A stretch of 64,000 nucleotides of DNA from Symbiodinium natans (GCA_905221605.1 CAJNDS010002424.1:467709-531708), one strand, 5' to 3'; shown: positions 29,233 to 38,458, counted from the first letter of the stretch. Made by a program: numbers and translations. The notes: generated by a model not told the origin, from the sequence alone.

Positions 29233-29306
29233 TCAATCGAAGGCAAGAGGCTCAGCGAAGTTGGTCAGCGCCGACATGGCCAGCATGAAGCCTGACTCAA
29301 GGGCTT
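29233..29306 (-). CDS. Gene C, exon 7 (terminal, with stop)
   Basis: Acceptor AACCCAG, inside a telomere-type tract, is followed by AA and then codons reading ALESGFMLAMSALTNFAEPL, AFD and a TGA stop at 29235-29233. The two leading bases complete a codon with the single base left by exon 6 (C plus AA). Third positions are strongly G/C. This ends the chained gene C (426 bases, 142 codons including the stop, over seven exons). Confidence 0.6.
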
Positions 29307-30402
29307 CTGGGTTTAGGGTTTAGGGTTTAGGGTTTAGGGTTTAGGGTTTAGGGTTTAGGGTTTAGGGTTTAGGGTTTAGGGCCCCGGATTGGACAAGATC
29401 TACAGTCTATCAAGGGACTTTTTGTAGAGTCCCATGAACCAGGCAATCTTCGCGACTTGTCGCTTGCCCGTCATAAACCTCTATCCCTAAACCCTAAACC
29501 CTACACCCTACACCCTAAACCCTAAACCCTAAACCCTAAACCCTAAACCCGAAACCCATATCCCTAAACCCATGTCCCTTAATGCCTTAACCCTGAACTC
29601 TTAAGCTCCAAATCCGGAAGCCCTAGTCCAAAACACTAAACCTCACGCTAGGGGGGGGGGGGGGAGGGGGGGGGAGGGGGGGGGGGGGGAGGGGGGGGGA
29701 GGGGGGGGGGGGAGGGGGGGGGGGGAGGGGGGGGGGGGGGAGGGGGGGGGGGGGAGGGGGGGGGGAGGGGGGGGGAGGGGGGGGAGGGGGGGGGGAGGAG
29801 AGGGGGGGGGGGGTGGGATGTGTGGCTACTCATATGGCGACCTTGCCCAAAATCTCCAGCGTTTTTGCCAAGAATGTTTGCACATGTTTGCACGCTTATG
29901 GAGCAAGACACGCGGCCACAAGCGATTTCATGCCCTTGGTGAAGATGCCCCAAACATTCGTATTTGCAGCACTTTGCTTCTCTGTACACAATACTGCCTC
30001 TTGACATAAGCGCAAGAACGCTGTGCGCAGCGTTTTGGCCCGAAAAAGCGTTCAACAAGCGAGCACTTTGAAACTAGCACTTCGCAAGCGTGCAAAACAT
30101 CGCTGTGGGCAGTGCTTTTGGGCACGCGATCACGAACCCTTGGTGGCAGTCATGACTTTGAGCATAGACAAGACACGTCCAGCGAATGTGACGCGCAACA
30201 ACATCGAGTTTTCAACGTTTGCCGGCGTCCACCTCCAAAATGACACACGCAAAACACGCGGGGCCGCAAACGAACGGCGTTACCGGGTGTAGGGTTTCGG
30301 GTTTGGGGTTTAGGGTTTAGGGTTTTAGGGTTTAGGGTTTAGGGGTTAGGGTTTAGGGTTTAGGGTTTAGCGTTTCCGGGTTCAGGGTTCCAGAATGGCC
30401 AC
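29307..30402 (-). other. Gene C intron 6 (1.1 kb)
   Basis: In transcript order: donor GTGGCC, C-type telomere repeats, about 480 bases of unique sequence (29,815-30,290), a polypyrimidine tract (29,650-29,813 on the plus strand is G-runs broken by single A), further repeats including a TTTAGGG array, and the acceptor. Several short frames in the unique part have no support. Confidence 0.45.
29650..29813. repeat. G-run tract (poly-G with single A interruptions)
   Basis: Roughly 160 bases of runs of 7 to 13 G separated by single A, ending in GAGGAGAGG. It could form G-quadruplexes on the plus strand. A minus-strand frame across it gives only Pro/Ser runs. Confidence 0.9.
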
Positions 30403-30457
30403 GAAACGATTCCGCGAGACGGCCACGCTGCTCCAGGGCCCCGTCACTGTGGCAAGC
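30403..30457 (-). CDS. Gene C, exon 6
   Basis: Acceptor CGCTGAG, then 18 codons reading ACHSDGALEQRGRLAESF plus one base, then donor GTGGCC. Starts in phase with exon 5 and its leftover C pairs with AA of exon 7. The plus strand is also open here (MATKRFRETATLLQG), so the strand call depends on the phase chain. Confidence 0.45.
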
Positions 30458-31124
30458 CTCAGCGGGGCTTAGGGTTTAGGGTTTAGGGTTTAGGGTTTAG
30501 GGTTCTGGGTTCAGGGTTCAGGGTTTAGGGTTTAGGGTTTCGACCTGCAATGCCAATCCCCTAAATCCTAAACCCCAGAGCCTGATCTAATCACGCCGAG
30601 AGAAACTTCCAAAATTCAATGATGGCCCCTGGTCAAATACCAGCCCTACTAGGGCACCCAGAAGAACCCTTTTTGGACCTGCAAACCCTACACCCTGCAC
30701 CCCAAACCCTCAACCCTCAACCCCAAACCCTAAACCCTGAACCCTCAACCCTCAAACCCTCAACCCTCAAGCCCAAAGCCTCAACCCTGAACCCTAAACC
30801 GCAAACCCTAAACCCCAAACCCCAAACCCTCAACCCTGAACCCTAAACTCAAAAGCCTCAACCCTGAACCCTAAATCCTAAACCCCAACCCTGAACCCTC
30901 AAACCCTCAACCCTCAACCCTCCTAAACCCCAAACCCTCAACCCTGAACCCTAAACCCCTAAACCCCTAAACCCCTAAACCCCTAAACCCCTAAACCCCT
31001 AAACCCCTAAACCCCTAAACCCCTAAACCCCTAAACCCCTGAACCCTAAACCCCAAACCCTCAAGCCTGAACCCTAAACCCTAAACCCTAAACCCCAAAC
31101 CCTCAACCCTAAACCCTAAACCAC
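30458..31124 (-). other. Gene C intron 5, telomere-type
   Basis: Starts GTGGTTTAGGG and runs into TTTAGGG repeats, then a pure TTTAGGGG array (plus-strand CCCCTAAA, 30,951-31,041). Ends with C-type text before the acceptor. A long plus-strand frame near 30,619-30,846 translates repeat only. Confidence 0.5.
30951..31041. repeat. Variant array (CCCCTAAA)n
   Basis: About 11 copies of an 8-base unit, one C longer than the usual repeat, perfectly tandem. Confidence 0.9.
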
Positions 31125-31163
31125 TGCTGGGCCCAGCCACTTGTCCTTGACCGGGACTGGATC
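31125..31163 (-). CDS. Gene C, exon 5 (13 codons)
   Basis: Acceptor GTGCTGTAG, then DPVPVKDKWLGPA in phase 0, then donor GTGGTT. In phase with exons 4 and 6. Confidence 0.5.
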
Positions 31164-31317
31164 CTACAGCACTGTTTCCATCTCGGCTGAAGGGTTTAGT
31201 TTGGGCTGTGAGCAGTTCCCTAAACCCTAAACCCTAAACCCTAAACCCTAAACCCTAAACCCCAAAACCTAGACCCTAAACGCTAAACCTAGGGGTTTGG
31301 GCGAGCCCCACTTAAGC

Positions 31318-31349
31318 CTCAGCGTTGCAGGAGTCGTGGGTGGGCAGAG
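31318..31349 (-). CDS. Gene C, exon 4 (32 bases)
   Basis: Acceptor CCCCAAG, two bases completing an Ala codon with exon 3, then LPTHDSCNAE, and a GC donor (GCTTAA). Nearly all third positions are G/C. GC donors are known in dinoflagellates. Confidence 0.45.
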
Positions 31350-31997
31350 CTTGGGGGTCTAAGGTTCAGGGTTTAGGGTTTAGGGTTTAGGGTTTAGGGT
31401 TTAGGGTTTAGGGTTTAGGGTTTAGGGTTTAGGGTTTAGGGTTTAGGGTTTAGGGTTTAGGGTTTAGGGTTTAGGGTTTAGACTCAGGATTTGGGGTGTG
31501 GGCAAGCCCCCCGAAAAGCCCTGAATCTGAAAGTCCCTGCACCCTGAAACCCTATCACCCCAAACACCTCAAGGACGCCCACACTCAAAACCTGACCACC
31601 TAAACACATAAGGTTTGGGGGTTTAGGATGTAGGGTTATTTAGGGTTCAGGGTTCAGGGTTCAGGGTTCAGGGTTCAGGGTTCAGGGTTCAGGGTTTAGG
31701 GTTTAGGGTTTAGGGTTTAGGGTTTAGGGTTTAGGGTTTAGGGTTTAGGCTTTGTTTGGACTTGGGGTTCAGGGTTCTGGGCCCCGGAACGCCCCTAAGC
31801 ACCCCAGCCCTGGGCTCTAACGCCCAAGGCTGACCCTAAACCGGAAAACGCAAGAACCCGAAACCCTCAACACCCCAAACACCCTTAAATCCCAGAACTC
31901 TGCCATCCCAAAACCCTAGCCCTAAACCCTAAACCCTGAATTCAAGGCCGCACCCTAAGCAACCTAAACACTAAACCCTAAACCCTAAACCCTAAAC
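31350..31997 (-). other. Gene C intron 3
   Basis: In transcript order it begins GTTTAGGGTTTAGGG, contains unique and TGAACCC/CCCTAAA-type text, and ends with a long CCCTAAA array and CCCCAAG. G-type first, C-type last. Confidence 0.5.
31369..31480. repeat. Long TTTAGGG array in gene C intron 3
   Basis: About 15 pure copies on the plus strand, hence CCCTAAA near the 3' end of the minus-strand intron. Confidence 0.9.
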
Positions 31998-32066
31998 CCA
32001 GAACGTGGAGCCGTCCTCCGGTTGGCTGGCATTGGGCCCAGATCGTCGGATCGTTGTCAGCAGCTC
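31998..32066 (-). CDS. Gene C, exon 3
   Basis: Acceptor CTATCCCAG; two bases complete a Gly codon with exon 2; then AADNDPTIWAQCQPTGGRLH and VL, one base left over; donor GTTTAG is the first unit of a telomere array. Another frame is also open, but only this one fits both neighbours. Confidence 0.5.
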
Positions 32067-32466
32067 CTGGGATAGGGTTTAGGGCTTTAGGGCTTTGGGG
32101 CTTTAGGGCTTTAGGGCTTAGGGTTTAGGGTTTAGGGTTTAGGGTTTAGGGTTTAGGGTTTAGGGTTTAGGGTTTAGGGTTTAGGGTTTAGGGTTTAGGG
32201 TTTAGGGTTTAGGGTTTAGGGTTTAGGGTTTAGGGTTTGGGGCGTTATTTTTCGCCAAGAGACGCTTTTGGGTAGGATGGTAGGGGCCTGGTGGGTGACT
32301 CTATAAAGGGACCCGAAGGGAGTAGTACTAGTAAATCATTCCGAAACAGGGTTTTGTGGTGGGTTATTCACTAGCCCTAAACCCTAAACCCTAAACCCTG
32401 AACCCTGAACCCTGAACCCTAAACCCTAAACCCTAAACCCTGAACCCTAAACCCTAAACCCTAAAC
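32067..32466 (-). other. Gene C intron 2
   Basis: Transcript order: GTTTAGGG repeats (plus-strand C-type, 32,370-32,466), a unique middle, then a CCCTAAA array of about 17 units (plus-strand TTTAGGG, 32,120-32,241) ending TATCCCAG. The two arrays could pair as a long hairpin. Confidence 0.55.
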
Positions 32467-32568
32467 CGCGGGCGAGCGCGGACAACAGGTGCTTTGCACC
32501 TCCCGTGGCTGACACTGCAGGCCTTGGCCTTTTGTTGCAAGCCAAGGCAAAGAGGGTTTCAAGGATAC
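32467..32568 (-). CDS. Gene C, exon 2
   Basis: Acceptor ACCGGAG, two bases completing a Gly codon with exon 1, then 33 codons reading ILETLFALACNKRPRPAVSA and on through KHLLSALAR, one base left; donor GTTTAG. Looks like helical-repeat protein text. Strong coding character. Confidence 0.6.
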
Positions 32569-33087
32569 CTCCGGTTTAGAGTTTAGGGTTTAGGGTTCTG
32601 GGTTTTGGGTTTAGGGTTTTGGGTTTAGGGTTTAGGGTTTAGGGTTTAGGGTTTAGGGTTTAGGGTTCTGGGTTTAGGGTTTAGGGTTTAGGGTTTAGGG
32701 TTTAGGGTTTAGGGTTTAGGGTTCTGGGTTTTGGGTTTTGGGTTTTGGGTTTTGGGTTTTGGGTTTAGGGTGTGTGGGTTTAGGGTATAGGGTTTAGGGT
32801 TTAGGGTTTAGGGTTTAGGGTTTAGGGTTCAGGGTTCAGGGTTTAGGGTTTAGGGTTTAGGGTTTAGGGTTTAGGGTTTAGGGCTTGATGCAAAAAAGGT
32901 CCTGAACACCCTAAACCCTAAACACGCTAAGGCCCTAAGCTCTAAAACCCTAAGCACTTTAAGCCCTAAACCCCAAGCACCCTAAACCCCAAACACCCGT
33001 GGGTGTAAGCCCTAAAACCCTAAACAATAAACGCCCTAAACTCTTATAAGCCCCGTTCTAGCTGGAGGTGAGCGTCGTTGATGACAC
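32569..33087 (-). other. Gene C intron 1
   Basis: Begins GTGTCA, then TTTAGGG-like text; the 3' half holds CCCTAAA arrays and (CCCAAAA)n (plus-strand GGGTTTT forms, 32,580-32,880), ending at ACCGGAG. Confidence 0.5.
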
Positions 33088-33142
33088 CGGACTCGTTGAG
33101 AAAGTTGTAGAGAAGGCTCCTGGCAATCGACAATCTCGCTTG
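33088..33142 (-). CDS. Gene C, exon 1 of the chain
   Basis: Acceptor CTTTTGGCAG, then 18 codons reading QARLSIARSLLYNFLNES plus one base, then donor GTGTCA. The frame continues past the donor for nine codons, so the 3' border is set by phase with exon 2. Confidence 0.5.
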
Positions 33143-33232
33143 CTGCCAAAAGTGAGGCTCTTTAGGGTTTAGGGTTTAGGGGTCAGGGTTTAGGGTTGGG
33201 GGGTTTAGGGTTTATTGTTAGTTTTGGAGCCT

Positions 33233-33262
33233 TGCTTGGGCGATTTCCGAAACGCTCAACCC
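33233..33262 (-). pseudogene. Duplicated exon-start relic
   Basis: On the minus strand GGGTTGAG/CGTTTCGGAAATCG here copies the junction at 33,610-33,628 (GGGTTTAG/CGTTTCGGAAAATC). It suggests a tandem duplication of an acceptor and the first bases of an exon inside a telomere-type tract. Confidence 0.4.
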
Positions 33263-33579
33263 TAAACCCTACCAGCGGAGCCTGAGGCAACGACGAAAGA
33301 AGTCTGCCCAGGAAATATGTCGGGTTTTTATTGTGTATCCTAGGAGGTAAGGGAGCATGTAACTACCCTTTGTATGGACATTCGAACCCCGAGCCCGAAG
33401 ACCCTTTCGGTCCAGAAGGCGGTTGTAGGGTTCAGGGTTCCCTAAACTCTAAACCCTAAACCCTAAACCCTAAACCCTAAACCCGCTGTAGGGCTTAGGG
33501 TTTTCGAGTTTCGGCACCCTTCGGGGCGGAGTTGCGTCCTGTCGCGGGAGAAGTTCGCGACCAGGAGAAAGCCGTATAC

Positions 33580-33623
33580 CTGACGGAGGCGGAGGAGCAG
33601 GAGATCGCGGATTTTCCGAAACG
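33580..33623 (-). CDS. Possible gene C exon upstream of exon 1
   Basis: On the minus strand, TTTAG from a telomere repeat acts as acceptor, then CG and 14 codons reading FRKIRDLLLLRLRQ, then donor GTATAC. It ends in phase with exon 1. The plus strand is also open here (reads VRDQEKAVYLTEAEEQEIAD to a TAA inside CTAAACCC), so this is tentative. Confidence 0.35.
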
Positions 33624-33992
33624 CTAAACCCTAAACCCTAAACCATAAACTCTAAACCCTAAAACACCCCTAAACCCTAAACGCTCGGAAGCAGAGATTT
33701 TGAGGATGATTTCAGGAACAGGGGGCGGGGGCCTTCTTCGTGCAAGGCTATATGTAGGGGCTGGACTTCGGGCGTAGGGTTGTGGGCTGCGGGTTCGGGG
33801 TTTAGGGCTTAGGGCTGTAACAAGGGCTTTAGGTAGGTCTTTGAACGCTATGCCAATCTTGACCATTCAGGGAACCTTTGAGGGGGTACATCCTTCGTGG
33901 TCCGGGTATGACTCCCTTGCATCATAGCCCTAAACCCTAAACCCTAAACCCTAAACCCTGAACCCTAAACCCGAAACCCTAAACCCTAAACC
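33624..33992. repeat. Telomere-type mosaic
   Basis: C-type arrays at about 33,625-33,680 and 33,928-33,995, with a unique middle lacking a convincing frame. Confidence 0.6.
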
Positions 33993-34078
33993 CTATAGCT
34001 CATGAGTCGCAGCCGCCTGCACGTAGGTGTCCTCACATCCCGACATCGCGAACAGGCACCTCGGGCTGTGCTCCCAGT
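33993..34078 (-). CDS. Terminal exon-like island with stop
   Basis: The minus frame reads WEHSPRCLFAMSGCEDTYVQ then AAATHEL and a TAG at 33995-33993, after acceptor GTCTGGAG. It should end a gene lying to the right, possibly gene B or the exons at 35.5-36.2 kb; I could not chain it. Confidence 0.45.
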
Positions 34079-35526
34079 CTCCAGACCCCAGAATTAAAAA
34101 CCCTAAGCCCTAAACCCTAAACCCTAAACCCTAAACCCTAAACCAAAAGCGCAAACCAACGATCTCCAACACCAAGTCCCACAACTTGAACGCCAAAACG
34201 CCAACCCCCCCCCCCCCCGCCCCGGCTAAACCGTTGAGCCACCCCTTTCACGCCATGCTAGGGGCTAAAAAACCCACATCAACATCAGGATTCTACAAAG
34301 AGGGGTCCTCAAGAATCCCCCCTTGTAAGGGCCGCTTCTACCCCAATAGTAGGATGCTTATGTCTATGTGGCTTTTGGGCCCCTGGTCTACGGTTCCGTT
34401 TTTCTGCGGGGAGAGCAAAGGGGGTACCTAAACCCAACTTCCCTAAAAACCCCAAACTTAAACCCTATGCCTTCAACCTTATCAACTCTAAAACCCCAAA
34501 CCCCAAACCCAAAACCTCCAACCCAAAACCTCAAAACCCCCCAAACCCCCAAACCCCCAAACCCCCCAAACCCCAAACCCTCACCACCAAAAAAAGCCGC
34601 AGCAATCCGAAAAACTCCCAGGTCTCCCTAGGGGCGTGGGAACCACGTTGCTCGGGGTAATGGCCTGCTGTACCCTGCCGCGGCTTTAGGGCTTTAGGGT
34701 TCTGGGGTTGTAGGGTTGTAGGGTTTACGGTTGTAGGGTTGAAGGGTTTTACGCTTTCATGGCTTTAGGGGTTTGCGGTTTTTAAGAGTTTCGGGCTTTT
34801 GGGTTTAGGGCCGTTGGGCTTAAGGGTTTTGGGGCTTTAAGGTTCAGGCTCTGCTCCTTCGGGGGGCCAGGGGCCAGTCCTCTCCGTCGTGGTGCCCTTC
34901 CGGGAATATGGTGGGTTCTCTAGATTAGCACCCTAAACCCTAAACGCTAAACGCAGATTCTGATGGCGCAGGGATCTGGGTTTTGAGGTGTTTTGGGGTT
35001 TTGGGGTTTTGGGGTTTTGGGGTTTTGGGGCTTTGGGGTTTTGGGGTTTTGGGGTTTTGGGGTTTTGGGTTTTGGGGTTTTTGGGGTTTTGGGGTTTTGG
35101 GGTTTTGGGGTTTTGGGGTTTTGGGGTTTTGGGGTTTTGGGGTTTTGGGGTTTTGGGGTTTTGGGGTTTTGGGGTTTAGGGTCAGGGTTTTGGGGGCTTT
35201 TGGGCTTTGGGGCTTGAAGTTTAGCCCTACCACAACCCATCCGACCCTACACACGAACACCGCATGCCCGCATCAAGTCCAAGCCCTCCAGACAAAAAAC
35301 TCCAAAGCACTCAACCCAAGACCCTAAACCCGAAACCCGACACCCGAAACCCGAAACCCTAAACCCTAAACCCTGAACCCTAAACCCTAAACCTGAAACA
35401 CTAAACCCTACATCGTAAGGGTCTATAAACCCCTAAGACCTAAACTCTGAACCCTAAACCCGAAACCCTAAACCCGAAACCCTAAACCCTTACGACCCTA
35501 AGACCAAAACTCCAACCCCAAACCCG
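34079..35526. repeat. Mosaic with CCCCAAA-type repeats and a TTTTGGGG array
   Basis: C-type arrays at 34,100-34,145, degenerate CCCCAAACCC text at 34,440-34,590, and a (TTTTGGGG)n array at 34,981-35,172. The long Trp/Gly/Phe or Pro/Lys/Thr frames here are translations of the repeat. No gene recognised. Confidence 0.7.
34981..35172. repeat. (TTTTGGGG)n array
   Basis: About 23 copies of an 8-base unit identical to the telomere repeat of Oxytricha-type ciliates, with rare one-base deviations. Here it is just one of several variant arrays. Confidence 0.95.
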
Positions 35527-35581
35527 CCTCGGGCCCATCTCGTGGTGGGCAAGAAGCAGGCACATGGTCCGGATGACATTC
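35527..35581 (-). CDS. Exon-like island
   Basis: After acceptor GATTACAAG the minus frame reads NVIRTMCLLLAHHEMGPRRV with 16 of 20 third positions G/C. It is flanked by C-type arrays on both sides. The downstream border is uncertain. Confidence 0.45.
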
Positions 35582-35871
35582 CTTGTAATCCCTAAACCCT
35601 AAACCCTAAACCCTAAACCCTAAACCCTAAACCCTAAACCTTGTGGCAGGCAGATGGTGCAGATGCTCCGTGTTGGGTGGCTACGCGGAGCTTCTGGATT
35701 GGATCTTTGTTAGCTTTCAAGGCTCTGAGGGCTCTTAGCTTCGTCAGGTTGCTTTGTTTAAGGCTTGTAGGTTCTAAGGGTTCTATGGTTTTCTCGCGTT
35801 TCTACCCTAAACCCTAAACCCTAAACCCTAAACCCCCCAAAACCCCCTAAACCCCCTAAACCCTAAACCCC
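35582..35871. repeat. Mosaic between two exon-like islands
   Basis: C-type arrays at 35,590-35,640 and 35,805-35,870 around a unique stretch. Part of it (35,645-35,670) resembles the neighbouring exon island in inverted reading (GGCAGGCAGATGGTGCAGAT), perhaps a diverged duplicate. Confidence 0.5.
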
Positions 35872-35968
35872 AAGGTTGCGGGTGTCGAACTGGTCCTGCA
35901 AAGTCCGGTCTCTTGTGCTCATGCGGCTGGAAACTCGACCCATCTCACAGAATGCGCATGGGCAGTTG
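35872..35968 (-). CDS. Exon-like island
   Basis: Two minus frames are open: NCPCAFCEMGRVSSRMSTRD and on (better third-position bias), or, starting after GTGAG, DGSSFQPHEHKRPDFAGPVR and on (fits the phase left by 36121-36202). The donor is GTTTAG of the adjoining array. Confidence 0.4.
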
Positions 35969-36120
35969 AGGGTGGAGGGTTCTTAGGGTTCAGGGTTTAG
36001 GGGTTAGGGAAACTTCGGGATTTAGGGTTTAGGGTTTAGGGTTTAGGGCTTAGGGTTTAGGGTTTAGGGTTTAGGGTTAGGGCTTAGGGCTTAGGGCTTC
36101 GGGCTTAGGGATTTTCGGAC

Positions 36121-36202
36121 CTCTTCCCCCGACAAGCGTCCGATAGATGAAGTTCGCGGGCTTGATCGGGCAGTTCCTGGATGCAGGGAAGTCGTAAAAC
36201 TC
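36121..36202 (-). CDS. Exon-like island
   Basis: After acceptor GGGTTTTTTGAG the minus frame reads EFYDFPASRNCPIKPANFIY and on through RTLVGGR plus one base, donor GTCCGA. Strong third-position bias. Probably the same gene as 35872-35968. Confidence 0.5.
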
Positions 36203-36593
36203 CTCAAAAAACCCTTTGAAAAGCCGAAAGAGCCATGAAAAACCCCTTTGAAACGTCCCTTTGAAGAATCCCTTTGAAAACCCCTGAGAAAAAATCCAGA
36301 AACAGCCACCCCAAAAAACAACTAACACCCCGTTAAAACCCCCTAAGACCCCCTTAAACCCCTTCAAGCCCACGAAGCTTTTAGAGCTCCCTTGCGGGAC
36401 CTAAGCTGCAAAAGCCCTCGAACGGTTTAGGGTTTAGGGTCAAGGGTTTAGGGTTTAGGGTCTAGGGTTTTGGGTTTATGGCTTAGGTCTCAAGGTTTAT
36501 AGAAAAGCTTAGGGCTTTTAGGCTTCAGGGTTTGGGGTTTAGGGTTTGGGGTTTGGGGCTTGGGGTTTCGGGCCGTGTTGGGATCCCGGTCAC
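36203..36593. repeat. Mosaic, no exon seen
   Basis: Unique C/T and CCTTTGAAA-rich text to 36,420, then degenerate TTTAGGG-type repeats to 36,570. Confidence 0.5.
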
Positions 36594-36634
36594 CCGATGA
36601 AGCCGAGGAGGTCCATCTGATCCACATGCAGCTC
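36594..36634 (-). CDS. Exon-like island, possibly gene B exon 6
   Basis: Acceptor CCCTTCAG and donor GTGACC enclose 13 codons plus two bases, ELHVDQMDLLGFI, with nearly all G/C third positions. Phase disagrees by one base with the end of gene B exon 5 as annotated; a noncanonical border or missing microexon would reconcile them. Confidence 0.45.
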
Positions 36635-36658
36635 CTGAAGGGTTTGGGACTTGAGGGG

Positions 36659-36816
36659 TTTTAGGGTTTTAGGGTTTTTGAGTTTTTAGGGTTTTTAGGG
36701 TTTTTGGGGTTTAGGGTTTTAGGGTTTTTAGGGTTTTTAGGGTTTTTAGGGCTTTTAGGGCTTTTAGGGTTTTTAGGGTTTTTAGGGTTTTTAGGGTTTT
36801 TAGGGTTTTTAGGGTT
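36659..36816. repeat. Variant array (TTTTTAGGG)n
   Basis: Nine-base units TTTTTAGGG with some TTTTAGGG; the mirror of the CCCTAAAAA array at 48,293-48,580. Confidence 0.85.
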
Positions 36817-37336
36817 GAGCGTTTAGGGCCTTTTGAGTTTAGGGGTTTAAGGGTTTAGGACTTGAGGGGTTGTAGGGTTCAGGGTTTGGGGGGCTACTTT
36901 GGGGTTTGGGGATTGGGGTTTAGGGCTTAGGGTTTGGGGTTTGGGATTTAGGATTCAGGGTTTGGGGCTTGGGGCTTAGGGTTTGGGGCTTAGGGGTTTG
37001 GGTTTCAGGGTTTGGGGCTTAAGGCTGAGAGAGCGTGCCCCAACACCTACACCCTAGAACCCTAAAAACTCGAGAAAGGTGTCTTGGGCTCAGAGTCTCC
37101 TGGGTTGCAAAAGGCTCTAAGGCAGCGGGGGGAGGGGGGGGTTGCCCCATTGTCTCAAAAACCTAAAGTCTTAAGAGATCCCAACGCCCGAAAACCCCAC
37201 ACCCCTAAACCCTAAACCCTAAACCCCAAACCCTATAAACCCCAAACCCTATAAACCCAAAATCCTAGAAACCTAAACCCTATAAGACCCTAAACCCTAA
37301 ACCCCAAAACCCTGGGAAAAAAGCCTCCAAAAAAAC
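36817..37336. repeat. Telomere-type mosaic
   Basis: Degenerate TTTGGGG/TTTAGGG to 37,030, unique text, then C-type repeats 37,195-37,310. No coding frame trusted. Confidence 0.55.
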
Positions 37337-37430
37337 CTTGGGGCTCCTCAGGAGTGATGTTCGGATAGACGACCCGCTGCAGCGTCCGCAGCCCAACCGT
37401 CCCCGCGTGGAAGGCCTCGTTGATGTCCTC
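37337..37430 (-). CDS. Gene B, exon 5
   Basis: Acceptor CTCTCTCTCCCAG, a near-ideal polypyrimidine tract, then 31 codons reading EDINEAFHAGTVGLRTLQRV and on through YPNITPEEPQ, one base, donor GTTTTT. Starts in phase 0 as exon 4 requires. Protein family unknown. Confidence 0.65.
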
Positions 37431-37846
37431 CTGGGAGAGAGAGATTCCGGGGGGGGGGGGGGGGTTGGGGTTTAGGGGTTTAGGGGTTTAGGGTTTAGGA
37501 TTCAGGGTTCAGGGTTCAGGGTTTAGGGTTTAGGGTTTAGGGTTTAGGGTTTAGGGTTTAGGGTTTAGGGTTCAGGGTTTAGGGTTTAGGGCCTAGGGTC
37601 TAGGGGTTTATCTGGTTTAGGGTTTAGGGTCTAGGGGTTTATAGGATTTAGGGACTCAGGTTGAGGCAGCTTTTGGGTCGTGATCTTGCGACCGGAAGCT
37701 GCAAGCAGCAAACCCCAAGCCCTAAAGCCTAAGCCCTAAACCCTAAACCCCAAACCCCAAGCCCAACACCCTAAACCCTAAACCCTAAACCCTAAACCCT
37801 AAACCCTGAACCCTAAACCCTAAACCCTAAACCCTAAACCGTACAC
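37431..37846 (-). other. Gene B intron 4
   Basis: Transcript order: GTGTACGGTTTAGGG and further TTTAGGG repeats, a unique middle with variant text, then CCCTAAA and CCCTGAA repeats, a C run and CTCTCCCAG. G-type first, C-type last. Confidence 0.6.
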
Positions 37847-37916
37847 CCTGGGCTCTGAAGCCTGCGGAAGCCGTAGCAAGGACAGGAGGAGCTGCATCCG
37901 CGTCGCCGGGAAGATC
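37847..37916 (-). CDS. Gene B, exon 4
   Basis: Acceptor CCAAGCCAAG; one base completes a Gly codon with exon 3; then IFPATRMQLLLSLLRLPQAS and EPR, ending on a codon boundary before donor GTGTAC. A second open frame has weaker third-position bias and the wrong phase. Confidence 0.6.
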
Positions 37917-38000
37917 CTTGGCTTGGAAACCCTAAACCCTAAACCCTAAACCCTAAACCCTAAACCCTAAACCCTAAACCCTAAACCCTAAACCCTAAAC
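37917..38000 (-). other. Gene B intron 3: 84-base, almost pure telomere-repeat intron
   Basis: On the minus strand the donor GTTTAG opens about ten perfect TTTAGGG units and the intron closes with TTTCCAAGCCAAG. Flanking exons match in phase (GG plus G). The donor dinucleotide is supplied by the telomere repeat itself. Confidence 0.6.
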
Positions 38001-38061
38001 CCGGGTTGCGGCTGAAAGATGCGGCCGCGCGGAGGACCCGACGACCGGACCGCCCCCGGAA
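38001..38061 (-). CDS. Gene B, exon 3
   Basis: Acceptor CCAAGTAG; two bases complete a Val codon with exon 2; then PGAVRSSGPPRGRIFQPQP and two bases; donor GTTTAG. Strong third-position bias. Confidence 0.55.
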
Positions 38062-38458
38062 CTACTTGGCTTAGGGTTGCGGATTTCGGGTTTAAGGCTT
38101 AGAGTTTCGGGTTTCGGGTTGAAGGTTCAGGGTTTAGGGTTTAGGGTTTAGGGTTTAGGGTTTAGGGTTTAGGGTTTAGGGTTTAGGGTTTAGGGTTTAG
38201 GGTTTCGGGTTTCGGGTTTCGGGTTTAGGCCTCGGGGTTCAAGGGCTTTTGCCTTCGCCAGGGCGAGAGATATTTTGTTGCCCTCGTTCCAGCTCCAAAA
38301 AAAGAAAGCCCCTTCTGTAGAGCAAGCCCAGTAAGTATGCTGCTTCTTCCCAGTCAACCCTAAACCCTAAACCCTAAACCCTAAAGCCCTAAAGCCCTAA
38401 ACCCAAAACCCTAAACCCTAAACCCTAAAGCCCTAAACCCTAAACCCTAAACTATGAC
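38062..38458 (-). other. Gene B intron 2
   Basis: Donor GTCATAGTTTAGGG, then TTTAGGG repeats, a unique middle, CCCTAAA repeats (plus-strand G-type, 38,130-38,230) and AAGTAG. G-type first, C-type last. Confidence 0.6.

Noticed and set aside
30381-30470. Plus-strand exon reading MATKRFRETATLLQG
   Set aside because: Plausible alone, but the minus-strand reading fits the phases of gene C on both sides, so I preferred it; transcript data should decide.
34981-35172. TTTTGGGG array as evidence for a ciliate source
   Set aside because: It is one of several variant arrays amid TTTAGGG repeats, and nothing else suggests a ciliate.
34940-35327. Gly/Trp/Phe-rich and Pro/Lys-rich ORFs on both strands
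   Set aside because: They are six-frame translations of the TTTTGGGG array.
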